Below, in pieces: positions 50,311-60,707 of a DNA stretch of 64,000 nucleotides. The first letter of the stretch is position 1, and each line of letters begins with the position of its first letter. The position numbers and the translations under genes are program-made. This DNA comes from Acidianus sp. HS-5 (GTDB lineage: Archaea; Thermoproteota; Thermoprotei_A; Sulfolobales; Sulfolobaceae): positions 2,232,001 through 2,296,000 of the forward strand of contig NZ_AP025245.1 of the NCBI RefSeq assembly GCF_021655615.1. The letters run 5' to 3'. The notes under the pieces were generated by a model. That model searched no databases and was not told where the DNA came from. It was given only the letters and a program-made list of their open reading frames with translations.

Positions 50311-51516
50311 TTAAATCACCTTAGGATAGGAATTTAACATACAGCCCAAGCATAACTCCTTAGTACCTATAACCTTGTAAAGACCTTCTATGCTTAGCCA
50401 ATAAATTGAGTCTGCACCCAGTACTTTTGCTATATCTTCATCATGTAAATTGGCGGCTATTAACTCAGAGGAAGGAGGGACTTCAACACCGTAAGGACAG
50501 TAGGAAATCAATTTGGGACTTCCTATGAGAACATGAACTTCCTTAGCTCCCATTTTCCTTAGGCTGAAAATGGTGTTCTTTAAAGTAGTTCCAGTTACCA
50601 TGGAATCGTCAATTAAAACTACTCTCTTGCCGAAAACCGCTGACTTAATTACATTAAGCTTTAGCTGAACTCCTACTATTTTCATGAAATCGTTTGATGC
50701 GAGCATTGTTCTTATAGGACTTCCAGTCCTAGTAAATCCTAAGTCTAAAGGTATTCCAGTAAATCTTGAATAACCAACTGCAAATGGTATAGCAGTATCT
50801 GGAACCCCTATTACAGTGTCAGCATTTATAGGTCTTTCCTTTGCAAGTTCTTCTCCTATCTTTATTCTTAGCTCATAAATAGATCTTTCGTTTACGAAAC
50901 TGTCAATTCTTGCTTGATAAATGTATTCAATTGAACAGTAGCTCTTTTTGGGCTCTTTTAACTTCTTACTTTCTATGTTATATCTATCGAGAATAACTAG
51001 CTCTCCTGGATTTATTTCCCTTCTGAAATCTCCTCCTATAACACTCATTGCAGGCATTTCTGATGCAATTATTGCCATATCGAAACCGAAACCACCTATT
51101 GCTAAAGGCTTAAGACCGCTCTCATCACGATAAGCTATTATTTTTCCTTCAGATGTAAATGCAACTAAAGAGAATGCTCCTCTTACTTTGCTTATTTCTT
51201 CTGGGTTAGAAAGAATTTTTTCGGCAATAGAACTTGGGTTGTCTTTTACAATACCGTCTATTACCATAGCTACTTCATCAAAGACTAAAGGATACTCTTC
51301 CTTATTTCCTGTATATCCTATCCCTATCCAGCCTTGATCATTAATTTCTATATCCTCTGGAGGATTTGATGAATGTCCAGAAGATATTTTGTCATTAAGT
51401 ACTGCATAACCAGATGCTGTATATCCTCTGTGCTGTAATCCCATCAATGAATATTTTAAAAACTTCGAAATATTCCAAATTTTATCGAATGCCAAAATAC
51501 CTACTATTCCAGCCAT
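50311..51516 (-). CDS. purF2: Second PurF-like amidophosphoribosyltransferase with a degenerate glutaminase site
   Basis: A 401-residue paralogue of PurF from ATG 51516, which sits 5 nt after the purF stop and 5-6 nt after a strong Shine-Dalgarno-like AGGTGAT. The N-terminal nucleophile position reads MAGIVGIL: Ala replaces the Cys of glutaminases. The HVRYST motif of PurF is replaced by GIGYTGNK. In contrast the PRPP loop VVLIDDSMVTGTT (about residue 285) is intact. It could be an ammonia-dependent phosphoribosyltransferase or a regulatory partner of PurF. A longer ORF from 51603 overlaps purF and is not favoured. Confidence 0.85.
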   Translation of the reverse strand: MAGIVGILAFDKIWNISKFLKYSLMGLQHRGYTASGYAVLNDKISSGHSSNPPEDIEINDQGWIGIGYTGNKEEYPLVFDEVAMVIDGIVKDNPSSIAEKILSNPEEISKVRGAFSLVAFTSEGKIIAYRDESGLKPLAIGGFGFDMAIIASEMPAMSVIGGDFRREINPGELVILDRYNIESKKLKEPKKSYCSIEYIYQARIDSFVNERSIYELRIKIGEELAKERPINADTVIGVPDTAIPFAVGYSRFTGIPLDLGFTRTGSPIRTMLASNDFMKIVGVQLKLNVIKSAVFGKRVVLIDDSMVTGTTLKNTIFSLRKMGAKEVHVLIGSPKLISYCPYGVEVPPSSELIAANLHDEDIAKVLGADSIYWLSIEGLYKVIGTKELCLGCMLNSYPKVI

Positions 51517-51521
51517 TTTTA

Positions 51522-52868
51522 TCACCTGTTGAATACGTTTTCCATAATTTGTAAGGAATAATTCCTCTTGAGAGGATATATTCCCGTAAAGCAGGCTGAA
51601 CACAAGCTTTCCTTACCTATTGCTTCTTTCATTTCCTTAACTGTTAAGTATTCTATACTATCTGCTCCTAAAATCTTGGAAATTTCCTCTTCTTTCTTAT
51701 CTGAGGCAATTAGTTCCTTTCTATTAGGGAAATCTATTCCCATATAACAAGGATATCTTATCATTGGAGAACCAACTCTTACGTGAATTTCTTTTGCTCC
51801 AGAATTTCTTAATAAAGTAATTATCCTCTTCATAGTATTGCCTCTAACTATAGAATCGTCTATAATGACTATCCTCTTATCCCTTACAGCGTCCTCAACT
51901 ATTCCGAATTTTTCCTCGAGTACGCTTTTCCTCTTATCGTTAGTAGGCATTATAAAGGATCTCTTGGATACTATAGTCCTTATTAATGCTTCCTCTAAAG
52001 GAATATTACTTTCCCTAGAATAGCCTATAGCAATAGGTCTTGAAGACTCAGGAATTGGAACTACAATATCAGCTTTTGCAGGATGATTTCTTGCCAAGAT
52101 CTCTCCAAGCCTTATCCTAGCCATATAAACAGAGATTCCGTCAATTTTACTGTCGGCTCTTGAGAAGTAAATGTACTCAAATGCACAAGTATGAAAGCTT
52201 GTGGAAGGAACTTTTTCGCTCAAGAGTTTACCGTCAGGATTTACTAGAACTATTTCCCCAGGAAGAATATCTTTAATTATCTTTCCTCCTAATTGTTTTA
52301 TTGCAGAATCTTCAGAAGAGAAAACCATATTTTCATCTATTTTTCCCATTACCAAAGGCCTAAATCCTTTAGGATCTCTAACTGCCAAAACTCTGTTTTT
52401 ATCGTCTAAAATAACCATGGAATAAGCTCCATCTGCTATATCCATAAAATGCTTTACAGCATCTACTATATCTTTACCTTCCTTAATTTCCTTGCTCAGG
52501 AAGTCGAGTATAAATTCAGTGTCTGTCTTGTAGTTTCCAAATTCAAAGTAGTTTGTGATAGTTCCGTTGAAAGCTATTGAAAGTTTATCATTATTCAACG
52601 GCTGCGCTTCCTGTAACGTAGTTTTTCCAGTTGTGGAATACCTTACGTGACCTATGCTGAATTTTGACCTAATTTGTAAAACTTCACTTTCATTTAATGC
52701 CTCCTCTACAAGACCCAGGCCTTTTACGGTCTTAATTCCTCCTTCTGTATAAGATATACCCGCAGATTCTTGACCCCTATGTTGCAATAATTTAAGTCCT
52801 TCATAAGTGTATTTTACTGACCTATCTCCTATAGTCGCAAATATTCCACAATGCTCTTTTATTTTCAT
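51522..52868 (-). CDS. purF: Amidophosphoribosyltransferase PurF
   Basis: A 448-residue enzyme that forms 5-phosphoribosylamine from PRPP and glutamine, the first step of purine synthesis. The short propeptide MKIKEH precedes Cys7 (CGIFATIG), which would become the N-terminal nucleophile after cleavage. IGHVRYSTTG near residue 75 and the PRPP loop VIIDDSIVRGNT near 345 are intact. A C-terminal CSACF resembles the Cys cluster of iron-sulfur PurF enzymes, of which only part is seen. It overlaps purL by 4 nt and precedes purF2 by 5 nt. Confidence 0.93.
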   Translation of the reverse strand: MKIKEHCGIFATIGDRSVKYTYEGLKLLQHRGQESAGISYTEGGIKTVKGLGLVEEALNESEVLQIRSKFSIGHVRYSTTGKTTLQEAQPLNNDKLSIAFNGTITNYFEFGNYKTDTEFILDFLSKEIKEGKDIVDAVKHFMDIADGAYSMVILDDKNRVLAVRDPKGFRPLVMGKIDENMVFSSEDSAIKQLGGKIIKDILPGEIVLVNPDGKLLSEKVPSTSFHTCAFEYIYFSRADSKIDGISVYMARIRLGEILARNHPAKADIVVPIPESSRPIAIGYSRESNIPLEEALIRTIVSKRSFIMPTNDKRKSVLEEKFGIVEDAVRDKRIVIIDDSIVRGNTMKRIITLLRNSGAKEIHVRVGSPMIRYPCYMGIDFPNRKELIASDKKEEEISKILGADSIEYLTVKEMKEAIGKESLCSACFTGIYPLKRNYSLQIMENVFNR

Positions 52869-54972
52869 AATCTCTCCTCCAAATAATTGTTATATACCTC
52901 AATCTCTTTTGAGAGATTGTAACTATTAGAGTCAATATAAATTTCAGATCCTTTTGAAACCTTACCTATTATTTTGGCAATTGTCCCTTTTTTCTCTGCA
53001 AACTTGATAAAGAACTGAGCGTCACTTGTCAAAACTATGAATCTTCCACCGTTCTCGGAGAACAGCTTCGAATAAATGTCTTCAGCAGTGTTAATAGCTT
53101 CTGTGGAAATCGAGACTGAATAGCCTTTAGTTATTATGCTCCATAATGCTCCTATTAATCCTCCTTTCGAGACATCTTTTGCGTAAGTTACTTTATCCTC
53201 ATGTATTCCTTGAGTTAATATTTCGCTAGATATTAAATCTTCAGAAAGCCTGGCTTTAGGTAACTTACCATATTTCCCAAAGATCTTTGTAAAGAGTGAT
53301 GACCTCATTTCGTCTCTAGTAATTCCTATAAGAACTATATCTAGACCTTCTTCTATAGAAGGTCTAAAGTACTTGTCAGTAATTCCAGCCATGACTATTA
53401 AAGGCGTAGGCTTTATTTCCTCGCCTTTACTGTTCTCGTTATAGAACGAAACTTTGCCGCCTACTATTGGAATATTGAAAAATTTTGCAGCCTCTGAAAT
53501 TCCTCTTATTGTATTTACGAATTTTGCGTAAACTTTAGGTTTTTTAGGATCGCCAAATTGTAAATGGTCTACTGCTGCAATTCCTTTAGCTCCTACAGTT
53601 GCTAAATTCCTGTAAGCTTCAGCAAAGATTTCCTTTCCGCATTCGTAAGAATCTTCATTACAAAGATCAGGATTAGCGTCCCCTTTTATTGCTAAGAATT
53701 TTCCATTAGGAAGAAGTAATAACGAGGAGTCAGCTTCTCCAGGTTTTATAACAGTAGAAGTTCCTACTTCGTAGTCGAATTGTGAATAAGCCCATTCTTT
53801 GTTTACTAATTCTTCTGAAGTAACTATACTCCTTATCGCGTCCTCTATTCTCACTGTAGGTTTTTCGTTAATTTTTTCTCCTTCATTTTCATTAATGTTC
53901 CAAACATAAATTGGAGGAGAAAGCAATAGGGAAGAAGGAAGAGAAACTACTTCCTTTCCTTCATAAAGGAATTTAATATTTGGATCTTCCGTAATTTCTC
54001 CAATTACTGAACAAGGATATTCATAATATTCAAAAGCTTTACACACATCCTCTACGCTCTCTTCTCTTACTGCATAAAGCATTCTCTCTTGAGTTTCTGA
54101 AATTATAATATCCTCAGGCCTCATTCCTTTAACTCTAAGAGGAACTTTATCTAGGTTTACTACTGCACCTAATCCATTTGCCATTTCTGTAACAGCTACA
54201 GCTAAACCTCCTCCGCCAAGATCCTTAATTGCCTCTACCTTATCAGCAATCTCTAGCGTTACGTCAAGTATTATTTTACCAGCAAACGGATCAGCTATTT
54301 GAACTGCTCCTATTTCATCTTCCCCGCTAAGTTTTCTAGAAGCAAAAGATGCTCCTCCTAATCCATCTATTCCAGTCAATCCAGCTAAGACCAGCTTTAG
54401 TCCAGGTTTTTTAACTATACTGGATACAATCTTATCTTTCTTAACTATTCCTACACATGCTACGTCAACTAAAGGATTATCAGTATACGAATCATCAAAG
54501 GAAAGTTCTCCTCCTATAACTGGAACTCCTATGCTGTTACCGTAAAAACCTATACCGCTTATTATACCTTTTAATAGCCATCTATTTCTTTCATGTCTTA
54601 AACTTCCTACTCTTATCATGTCCAGCAAGGCTATAGGTCTTGCTCCTTTGCTTATTATGTCCCTGATTATTCCTCCAACTCCTGTAGCCGCACCGTTAAA
54701 AGGATCAATTGCTGAAGGATGATTATGACTTTCGACCTTCATCACAATTGCGTAACCATCACCTATGTCAACAGCTCCAGCGTCCTGCCAGTCTTCTATA
54801 CCCATAACGACGTTAGGTCCTTCACTCGGTAAACTCCTCAAGAATACTTTAGACGATTTATAAGAGCAATGTTCAGACCATAACGCGTCTATTACTTTCA
54901 ATTCTTCCTCTTTTGGTTCTCTCTTTAGTTCTTTCTTAATTAATTCTAACTCATAAGAGGAAAGCGATATTG

Positions 54973-54976
<4 letters not shown>
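52865..54976 (-). CDS. purL: Phosphoribosylformylglycinamidine synthase subunit PurL
   Basis: A 703-residue synthetase subunit that converts FGAR to FGAM with ATP and ammonia from PurQ. Signature segments: SEHCSYKSSK (about residue 32), the MKVESHNHPSAIDPFNGAATG ATP and substrate site (about 76) and GGGGLAVAV-like GGGGLAVAVTEMANG. It is the small PurL form that needs PurQ and PurS, both found upstream in the same operon. Overlaps purQ by 4 nt and purF by 4 nt. Confidence 0.95.
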
Positions 54977-55891
<915 letters not shown>

Positions 55892-56599
55892 TTATACCAC
55901 CTTTTCTAATTTAGAGAGGAATTCCTCGTAAGATTCCTTTACTGTTTTTAGATCGTAACCTTTCCTGTAAAGATCTTTATCCAATATCCTTCCAGTCTTA
56001 GGATCCCTTATTCTCATTGAGTCTAAAGTTATCTCGTCTCCTACAATTAGATCATCGCCTAGCCTTCCAAACTCCAATTTAAAATCGTAAAGTTCTAATC
56101 CAGTTTTTCTTACTGCGTCGCGTAAAACTTCGTTAGCTCTTATCATTATGCCTTCAATAACTTCTGCTTCTTTCCTATTCATTAATTTGAAATATTCTAA
56201 GTGATAATAATTAAGCATTGGATCGTGCCTACTATCGTCCTTTAGGAAGTATTCTATTATTGGCGGATCGAAAATTTCTCCCTCTTTTATAGGTAATCTT
56301 TTCACTATACTCCCCGTAGCGATGTTCCTCAAAACTACCTCGACTGGAATCATTTTCAGTTTTTTAGCTATCATGGTCCTCTCATCGTACATGCCCACAT
56401 AATGGGTTTTTATACCGTTCCTTTCAAGAAGCCTGAAGAGTAAAGCTGAAGTTTGGGCATTTATTACTCCTTTGTTTTCCATAGTATCTACTTTAGCCCC
56501 ATCTCCAGCAGTTATGGTATCCTTAAACTTAAGGAGAACGTGATCAGAATCATAAGAAAAAACTTGTTTAGTCTTACCTTCCCCTATGAGTGTCTCCAT
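55892..56599 (-). CDS. purC: SAICAR synthetase PurC
   Basis: A 235-residue ligase that couples CAIR and aspartate. Signature segments are GKTKQVFSYD (residues 8-17), the VEVVLRNIATGSIVKR motif (about 82) and the LYDFKLEFG motif (about 172). It is the first gene of the minus-strand purine operon. The ATG lies 26 bp from the TATA-like GTTTTTATAC (56620-56629). An inverted repeat sits farther upstream at 56651-56670. The stop codon directly abuts purS. Confidence 0.94.
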   Translation of the reverse strand: METLIGEGKTKQVFSYDSDHVLLKFKDTITAGDGAKVDTMENKGVINAQTSALLFRLLERNGIKTHYVGMYDERTMIAKKLKMIPVEVVLRNIATGSIVKRLPIKEGEIFDPPIIEYFLKDDSRHDPMLNYYHLEYFKLMNRKEAEVIEGIMIRANEVLRDAVRKTGLELYDFKLEFGRLGDDLIVGDEITLDSMRIRDPKTGRILDKDLYRKGYDLKTVKESYEEFLSKLEKVV

Positions 56600-56619
56600 A
56601 TAGCTAATTTACACGACCA

Positions 56620-56670
56620 GTATAAAAACTCTTCTACAATTATCTTTTATATTTACTTACTTAAGTAAAT
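56620..56670 (-). promoter_or_regulatory. purC promoter with upstream inverted repeat
   Basis: A TATA box GTTTTTATAC on the minus strand (56620-56629) lies 26 bp before the purC ATG. About 20 bp farther up are ATTTACTT (56651-56658) and AAGTAAAT (56663-56670), perfect 8-bp arms with a 4-nt spacer; the 12-mer TTACTTAAGTAA within it is itself a palindrome. It may be an operator for the purine operon. Confidence 0.45.
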
Positions 56671-56716
56671 AACATAGAAGAATAAAGTTAAAAGTTACAC
56701 GGAACACTTGAAACTC

Positions 56717-57055
56717 ATGGAGATTTCGATAGACGATTTTTCAAAAGTTGAATTGAAAGTAGGCTTAGTTAAATCTGCAGAAAGAATTGAAGGAACTAGA
56801 TTACTTAAATTGATGATAGATTTAGGAAATGAAGAGAGACAAATAATTTCAGGAATTGCTGAATATTATACACCAGAACAGTTAGTAGGCAAGAGAGTTA
56901 TAGTAATAACTAACTTGAAGCCTAGGATTATAAGAGGCTTTGAAAGCCAGGGAATGATATTGGCAGCTGGTTGTAAAGAAGATGAAGATAAAGGAATTAA
57001 ACCTACGTTGTTAACAGTAGACGGAGACGCACCTCCAGGAACAAGAATATGCTAA
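56717..57055 (+). CDS. tRNA-binding domain protein (methionyl-tRNA synthetase beta-like)
   Basis: A 112-residue OB-fold protein of the EMAP-II/Trbp111 type, matching the C-terminal domain of methionyl-tRNA synthetases as a separate chain. Conserved segments are VELKVGLVKSAERI, the GNEERQIISGIAEYY motif and GFESQGMILAA. It probably binds tRNA to assist methionyl-tRNA synthetase. The ATG at 56717 is chosen because a TATA-like GTTAAAAG (56687-56694) lies at leaderless spacing; a TTG at 56708 is possible. The next GTPase gene overlaps by 7 nt. Confidence 0.85.
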   Translation: MEISIDDFSKVELKVGLVKSAERIEGTRLLKLMIDLGNEERQIISGIAEYYTPEQLVGKRVIVITNLKPRIIRGFESQGMILAAGCKEDEDKGIKPTLLTVDGDAPPGTRIC

Positions 57056-58038
57056 ACCCTTTTGAGAAATTAAATTGTCCTCCTAAAGCTGAAGATTTAA
57101 TAAAAATAGTTTTAGGAAGATTGCCTAAAATTTCTGGAAATAGTGTTAAAGACAGGGAAATAAGAAGATTAATGTATTATGATGATCAAGTGAAGAGGTA
57201 TTTAAATTTTGTAAATTCTTTTCCCAGAATAGAGGATCTGCATCCGTTTTATAAGGAAGCACTAGAAATAACTGCAGGCAAAAACATTGACGATCTAAAA
57301 ATCTGTTTATCAATTATCAGTAGAACGACTTCAACGGCTTCTTTAATCTTAAAAAAGTATATTACCGAGATTAAAAGGTCTGACGAAAGTATTGCAAATA
57401 AGTTAATGAGACAAGCTTTTGGTAGAGTCTCTTCATTGTTAAGAAAAAGGAAGGATTGCATAGACTGGATTATTGACATCACAAAGACAATGAAGAAAAT
57501 GAAGAGCATTGATCCAGAAATTCCCACAGTAATAATTTCCGGATCTCCTAACGTAGGCAAATCTACTTTAGTTAGTAAAATTTCTTCCGCAAAGCCAGAG
57601 ATTGCGAATTATCCTTTCACTACAAAGGAAATTCACGTAGGACATTTTGATTTGAATGGAATTAAAGTTCAAGTTATTGACACGCCCGGGATATTAGATA
57701 GACCAATGAAGGAAAGAAATCAAATAGAGAGGAAAGCTATTAATGCAATAAAAAACTTAAAAGGACTGATAGTTTTTTTATTTGATATCTCTCAACAATC
57801 ATTATATTCACCTAAGGAGCAATTTGATTTGCTTAAAGAAATTATGGAATTCAATAAGAATATAATTATAACTTTAAACAAGATTGATTCTAAGGATGAA
57901 AAAATATATGAAGAAGTAAATAAAATACTAAAAGAGAATAATCTTAGCTTTATGGAAATCAGTGCTGAGAATAATATTGGCCTTGATACACTAAAGATCG
58001 AAATTACTAAGAGAGTCCTTGAAATAGTTAGGCAGTGA
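57049..58038 (+). CDS. Nog1-like GTPase
   Basis: A 329-residue TRAFAC GTPase of the Nog1/Obg class. An N-terminal helical region (residues 1-155) precedes the G domain with P-loop GSPNVGKST (about residue 164), DTPG (about 209) and NKID (about 278). Archaeal Nog1 relatives are thought to act in large-subunit ribosome assembly. The ATG lies within the last codons of the tRNA-binding protein gene, so the two are coupled. Convergent with the tyw3 gene with an 11-nt overlap. Confidence 0.88.
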   Translation: MLNPFEKLNCPPKAEDLIKIVLGRLPKISGNSVKDREIRRLMYYDDQVKRYLNFVNSFPRIEDLHPFYKEALEITAGKNIDDLKICLSIISRTTSTASLILKKYITEIKRSDESIANKLMRQAFGRVSSLLRKRKDCIDWIIDITKTMKKMKSIDPEIPTVIISGSPNVGKSTLVSKISSAKPEIANYPFTTKEIHVGHFDLNGIKVQVIDTPGILDRPMKERNQIERKAINAIKNLKGLIVFLFDISQQSLYSPKEQFDLLKEIMEFNKNIIITLNKIDSKDEKIYEEVNKILKENNLSFMEISAENNIGLDTLKIEITKRVLEIVRQ

Positions 58039-58624
58039 CTTTAGGCTTTAAAGAATCCTCAACTAATCTTTGCAATTCCCATAGTTTATCTTTACCTTTC
58101 TTTAATACTTCGTTTGCCACATTTACTAAACTCTTAATCTGATCATCTCCAATTTTTTGTTCAGAACTTTCCCTAAGTATTTGAACCAACTTTATTCCAG
58201 TTTTCAGCTCAACTAAAATTCCCTTTTTATTAACTGTAAGTATACCGGAATGTTTAAACCCAGTACTTCTAGCTATTTTTATTATATCCCACGCTTCATC
58301 CCAATCCTTAGTATAAACATGAAGAATTGGACCTTGAGAGACTAGCCATAGTCTGTAAACCTGCGATTTCTCCAAGATATTTTTTACATCCTCTTCTGTG
58401 ATGCCAAAATGGTTCTTAAATATTATTGTTGAGCTCTTTCTTATCCACGGTAAATACGAATCTATAATTGTTATCCTCCCACTGCAGCTACTATAAGTGA
58501 AACTCTTCTCTCTCTTAAAAAACGCCATTAACACGTCATAAATATCTGGGTCTAAATATCCTATCTCCTTATCCCTTATCATTCTATCGTATGCTTTCTT
58601 CTTCCAAAGTTCCCAGTCATCCAT
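58028..58624 (-). CDS. tRNA wybutosine-synthesis methyltransferase Tyw3-like
   Basis: A 198-residue protein of the TYW3 family, which methylates an imidazo-purine intermediate during wybutosine synthesis at position 37 of tRNA-Phe. The SSCSGRITI motif (about residue 46), the HVYTKDWDEAWDII segment and the SGFKHSGI-like TGFKHSGILTV segment (SAM site) are visible. Archaeal forms often come as paralogues; only one is here. Overlaps the convergent GTPase gene by 11 nt. Confidence 0.88.
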   Translation of the reverse strand: MDDWELWKKKAYDRMIRDKEIGYLDPDIYDVLMAFFKREKSFTYSSCSGRITIIDSYLPWIRKSSTIIFKNHFGITEEDVKNILEKSQVYRLWLVSQGPILHVYTKDWDEAWDIIKIARSTGFKHSGILTVNKKGILVELKTGIKLVQILRESSEQKIGDDQIKSLVNVANEVLKKGKDKLWELQRLVEDSLKPKVTA

Positions 58625-58662
58625 TCCAGAATTTTATATACCCAGTCGGTTTATAAAGCATT

Positions 58663-59037
58663 GTGAGGCTTTCCGAAATAGTAACTAAGTTTAAATTAAG
58701 TGAAGAAAGCGAAATAGAAGTTGACAGTATAGAATTTGAAGAAATGGAAGTTGATATAGGCACTAGGGTACTTTTAGCTAAAGGAAAGAGGAGAAGAATA
58801 GTAGACCTTGGAATACTTTCAATAATATATAAAAACTGCAATAAGGAATTCGTTAAAGATTATCTTGATCTCACACACTCGTTAGAGTATGTCCACAAGA
58901 AGTACGGAGTTTACACTGAATTAGAGTATTTATCTTTGAATTGTGAAAACTTCGTAAAAGATAAAGACGTTTTAGCAACATTAAGGGAACTCAAAGCCTA
59001 TATACTTTCTAGAGAAAATAAACAGCATGGACTTTGA
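58663..59037 (+). CDS. Hypothetical protein upstream of the flavoprotein
   Basis: A 124-residue protein starting at GTG (58663). I do not recognise the family. Residues 1-45 look like beta strands with acidic residues, a basic segment AKGKRRRIVD follows (about 40-50), and the rest is helical with four hydrophobic helices. Two Cys are present, not in a metal pattern. It overlaps the flavoprotein start by 11 nt, so it is probably cotranscribed with it. I considered a GINS-like replication protein but saw no decisive motif. Confidence 0.55.
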   Translation: MRLSEIVTKFKLSEESEIEVDSIEFEEMEVDIGTRVLLAKGKRRRIVDLGILSIIYKNCNKEFVKDYLDLTHSLEYVHKKYGVYTELEYLSLNCENFVKDKDVLATLRELKAYILSRENKQHGL

Positions 59038-60376
59038 TGTAATCGTATTAGGCGGAGGAGTAGGAGGATATTCTGCAGCATTAAGATCTGCAGAACTGGG
59101 AAAGAGAGTAGCAATAATAGAAAAAGACGAAATAGGAGGAGAATGCATAAATAGAGCGTGCATTCCTTCTAAAACTTTAATAGACGCTGTAAAAATTCTT
59201 AATAAAATAAGGAAGGCAAACTGGATAAAAGCTTCAGCAATGCTAAATTATGAAGAGCTCTCTAAGTTTAAGGATACAATAATTACCAGCGTTAAAAGCA
59301 AAATGATTAAGAACCTGGAAAATAGATCAATAACAATAATAAAAGGAAAAGGAGAAATAAAAAGAGAAGGAGAAGTTGAAGTAAACGGGAAAACTTATAC
59401 TGCAGATAAGTTTGTTATCGCAACTGGTTCTTCTCCAATATCCCTACCAGCATTTCCGCTTAATGGAAGAAACGTTTTAGACCCTTGGACTGCAATGAAT
59501 TTGCCTTCTTTGCCTGAAAAGATAATAATAGTAGGAGGAGGAGTCGCAGGAGTGGAATTAGCTACATTGTTTAGAGCTATGAATAAAGATATCACCATCC
59601 TAGAATTAATGCCTCAACTTTTACCAGGATTTGATAAGGATATCGCTAGTGAAACAAAAAAGAGACTTGAAGAAAGAGGAATAAAAATTTACTTACAAGC
59701 TAACTCTAAAATAGTAGAAAACGGGGATGAGGTAGTTTTTGACGTATCTTTACCTTCATCCAGTGAAAAAGTTTCTGGAGATTTAGCCGTGATAACTATA
59801 GGAAGAAAGCCAAATACTGAAGGCTTGAATTTGCAAGCAGCAAAGGTTAATGTAGACAAGAGGGGTTACATTATAGTTAATGAAAAAGCCGAAACTTCAA
59901 ATCCTAAGTATTATGCTGTAGGAGACGTTGCGGGAATGCCTTTATCTGCAACAAAAGCTTGGAAGCAGGGTATGGTCGCTGGAGATAACATAGGCGGAAT
60001 TCCTTCCATTATGCCTAAGTATTCCCCGATTTCAATATTTGCGGATTTAGAAATAGGTAGCGTAGGTAAAACTTTAGATGATTTAAAAAAGGATAACGTT
60101 GAAGGAAAGGAAATTATTGTAAACATGGAGGATATTCCTAGAGCTTGGACTTTAAACGAGACCGAAGGCTTTCTAAAGCTAGTAATCTCTGGTAATAGAA
60201 TAGTAGGTGCCCATATGGTAGGTGAAGGAGCTACTGAGGTAATAAATACTTTATCTTTAGCACTTGAGGCAGGACTTACTGTAGACGATCTTTACAAGGT
60301 TCTCTTCTCTCACCCAACGATAACGGAGATAATTTCTGAAGCGATACAAAGACTAAAATATGGAGAAATATATTAA
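59027..60376 (+). CDS. lpdA: Dihydrolipoamide dehydrogenase-like flavoprotein
   Basis: A 449-residue pyridine-nucleotide disulfide oxidoreductase. FAD motif GGGVGGYSAA (residues 8-17), redox-active CINRAC (about residue 42-47), NAD motif GGGVAGVELA (about 168), FAD motif GDVAGMPL and the C-terminal HPTITE with the catalytic His are all visible. It could be the E3 of a 2-oxoacid complex or a disulfide reductase of another pathway; no E2 or lipoyl protein gene is near. It overlaps the hypothetical gene by 11 nt. Confidence 0.9.
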   Translation: MDFDVIVLGGGVGGYSAALRSAELGKRVAIIEKDEIGGECINRACIPSKTLIDAVKILNKIRKANWIKASAMLNYEELSKFKDTIITSVKSKMIKNLENRSITIIKGKGEIKREGEVEVNGKTYTADKFVIATGSSPISLPAFPLNGRNVLDPWTAMNLPSLPEKIIIVGGGVAGVELATLFRAMNKDITILELMPQLLPGFDKDIASETKKRLEERGIKIYLQANSKIVENGDEVVFDVSLPSSSEKVSGDLAVITIGRKPNTEGLNLQAAKVNVDKRGYIIVNEKAETSNPKYYAVGDVAGMPLSATKAWKQGMVAGDNIGGIPSIMPKYSPISIFADLEIGSVGKTLDDLKKDNVEGKEIIVNMEDIPRAWTLNETEGFLKLVISGNRIVGAHMVGEGATEVINTLSLALEAGLTVDDLYKVLFSHPTITEIISEAIQRLKYGEIY

Positions 60377-60386
60377 CGTTCTCTAG

Positions 60387-60692
60387 ATGAGCGAAAGAGA
60401 AAGGAAGGAAGTCAAGAAGCTTTTCAAGTTTCTATTTTTTACTTCTAGAGGAGGTATCACAAGATTAAAGATTATTAAGCTCTTAGAGGATTCTTCTCTT
60501 AACGCCAATCAAATTTCTACATTATTAAAAATGGATTATAAGACAATTATACATCATCTTGAAGTTCTGACTCAAAACGGAATAATTATAAAGAACAACG
60601 AAAAGTATGGTGCAGCGTACCGCTTAACTTCCTTCTATTATAGATTTAAGGACGTGATTGAAGAACTAGAAAAAGAGGCTAAACTCTCTTAA
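60387..60692 (+). CDS. Winged-helix regulator (ArsR-like)
   Basis: A 101-residue winged helix-turn-helix protein. The segment RLKIIKLLEDSSLNANQISTLLKMDYKTIIHHLEVLTQNGII shows the ArsR-type helix-turn-helix, and the C-terminal EELEKEAK helix may help dimerise. No Cys metal site is present, so it is not a metal sensor of the classic type. It lies 10 nt after the flavoprotein and 15 nt before the CdvB paralogue, possibly in one unit with them. Target unknown. Confidence 0.82.
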   Translation: MSERERKEVKKLFKFLFFTSRGGITRLKIIKLLEDSSLNANQISTLLKMDYKTIIHHLEVLTQNGIIIKNNEKYGAAYRLTSFYYRFKDVIEELEKEAKLS

Positions 60693-60707
60693 ATTTTATT
60701 CCTCAAT

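Noticed and set aside
58663..59037. GINS-type replication protein
   Set aside because: Length and a helical C-terminus are compatible, but no recognisable GINS motif was seen.
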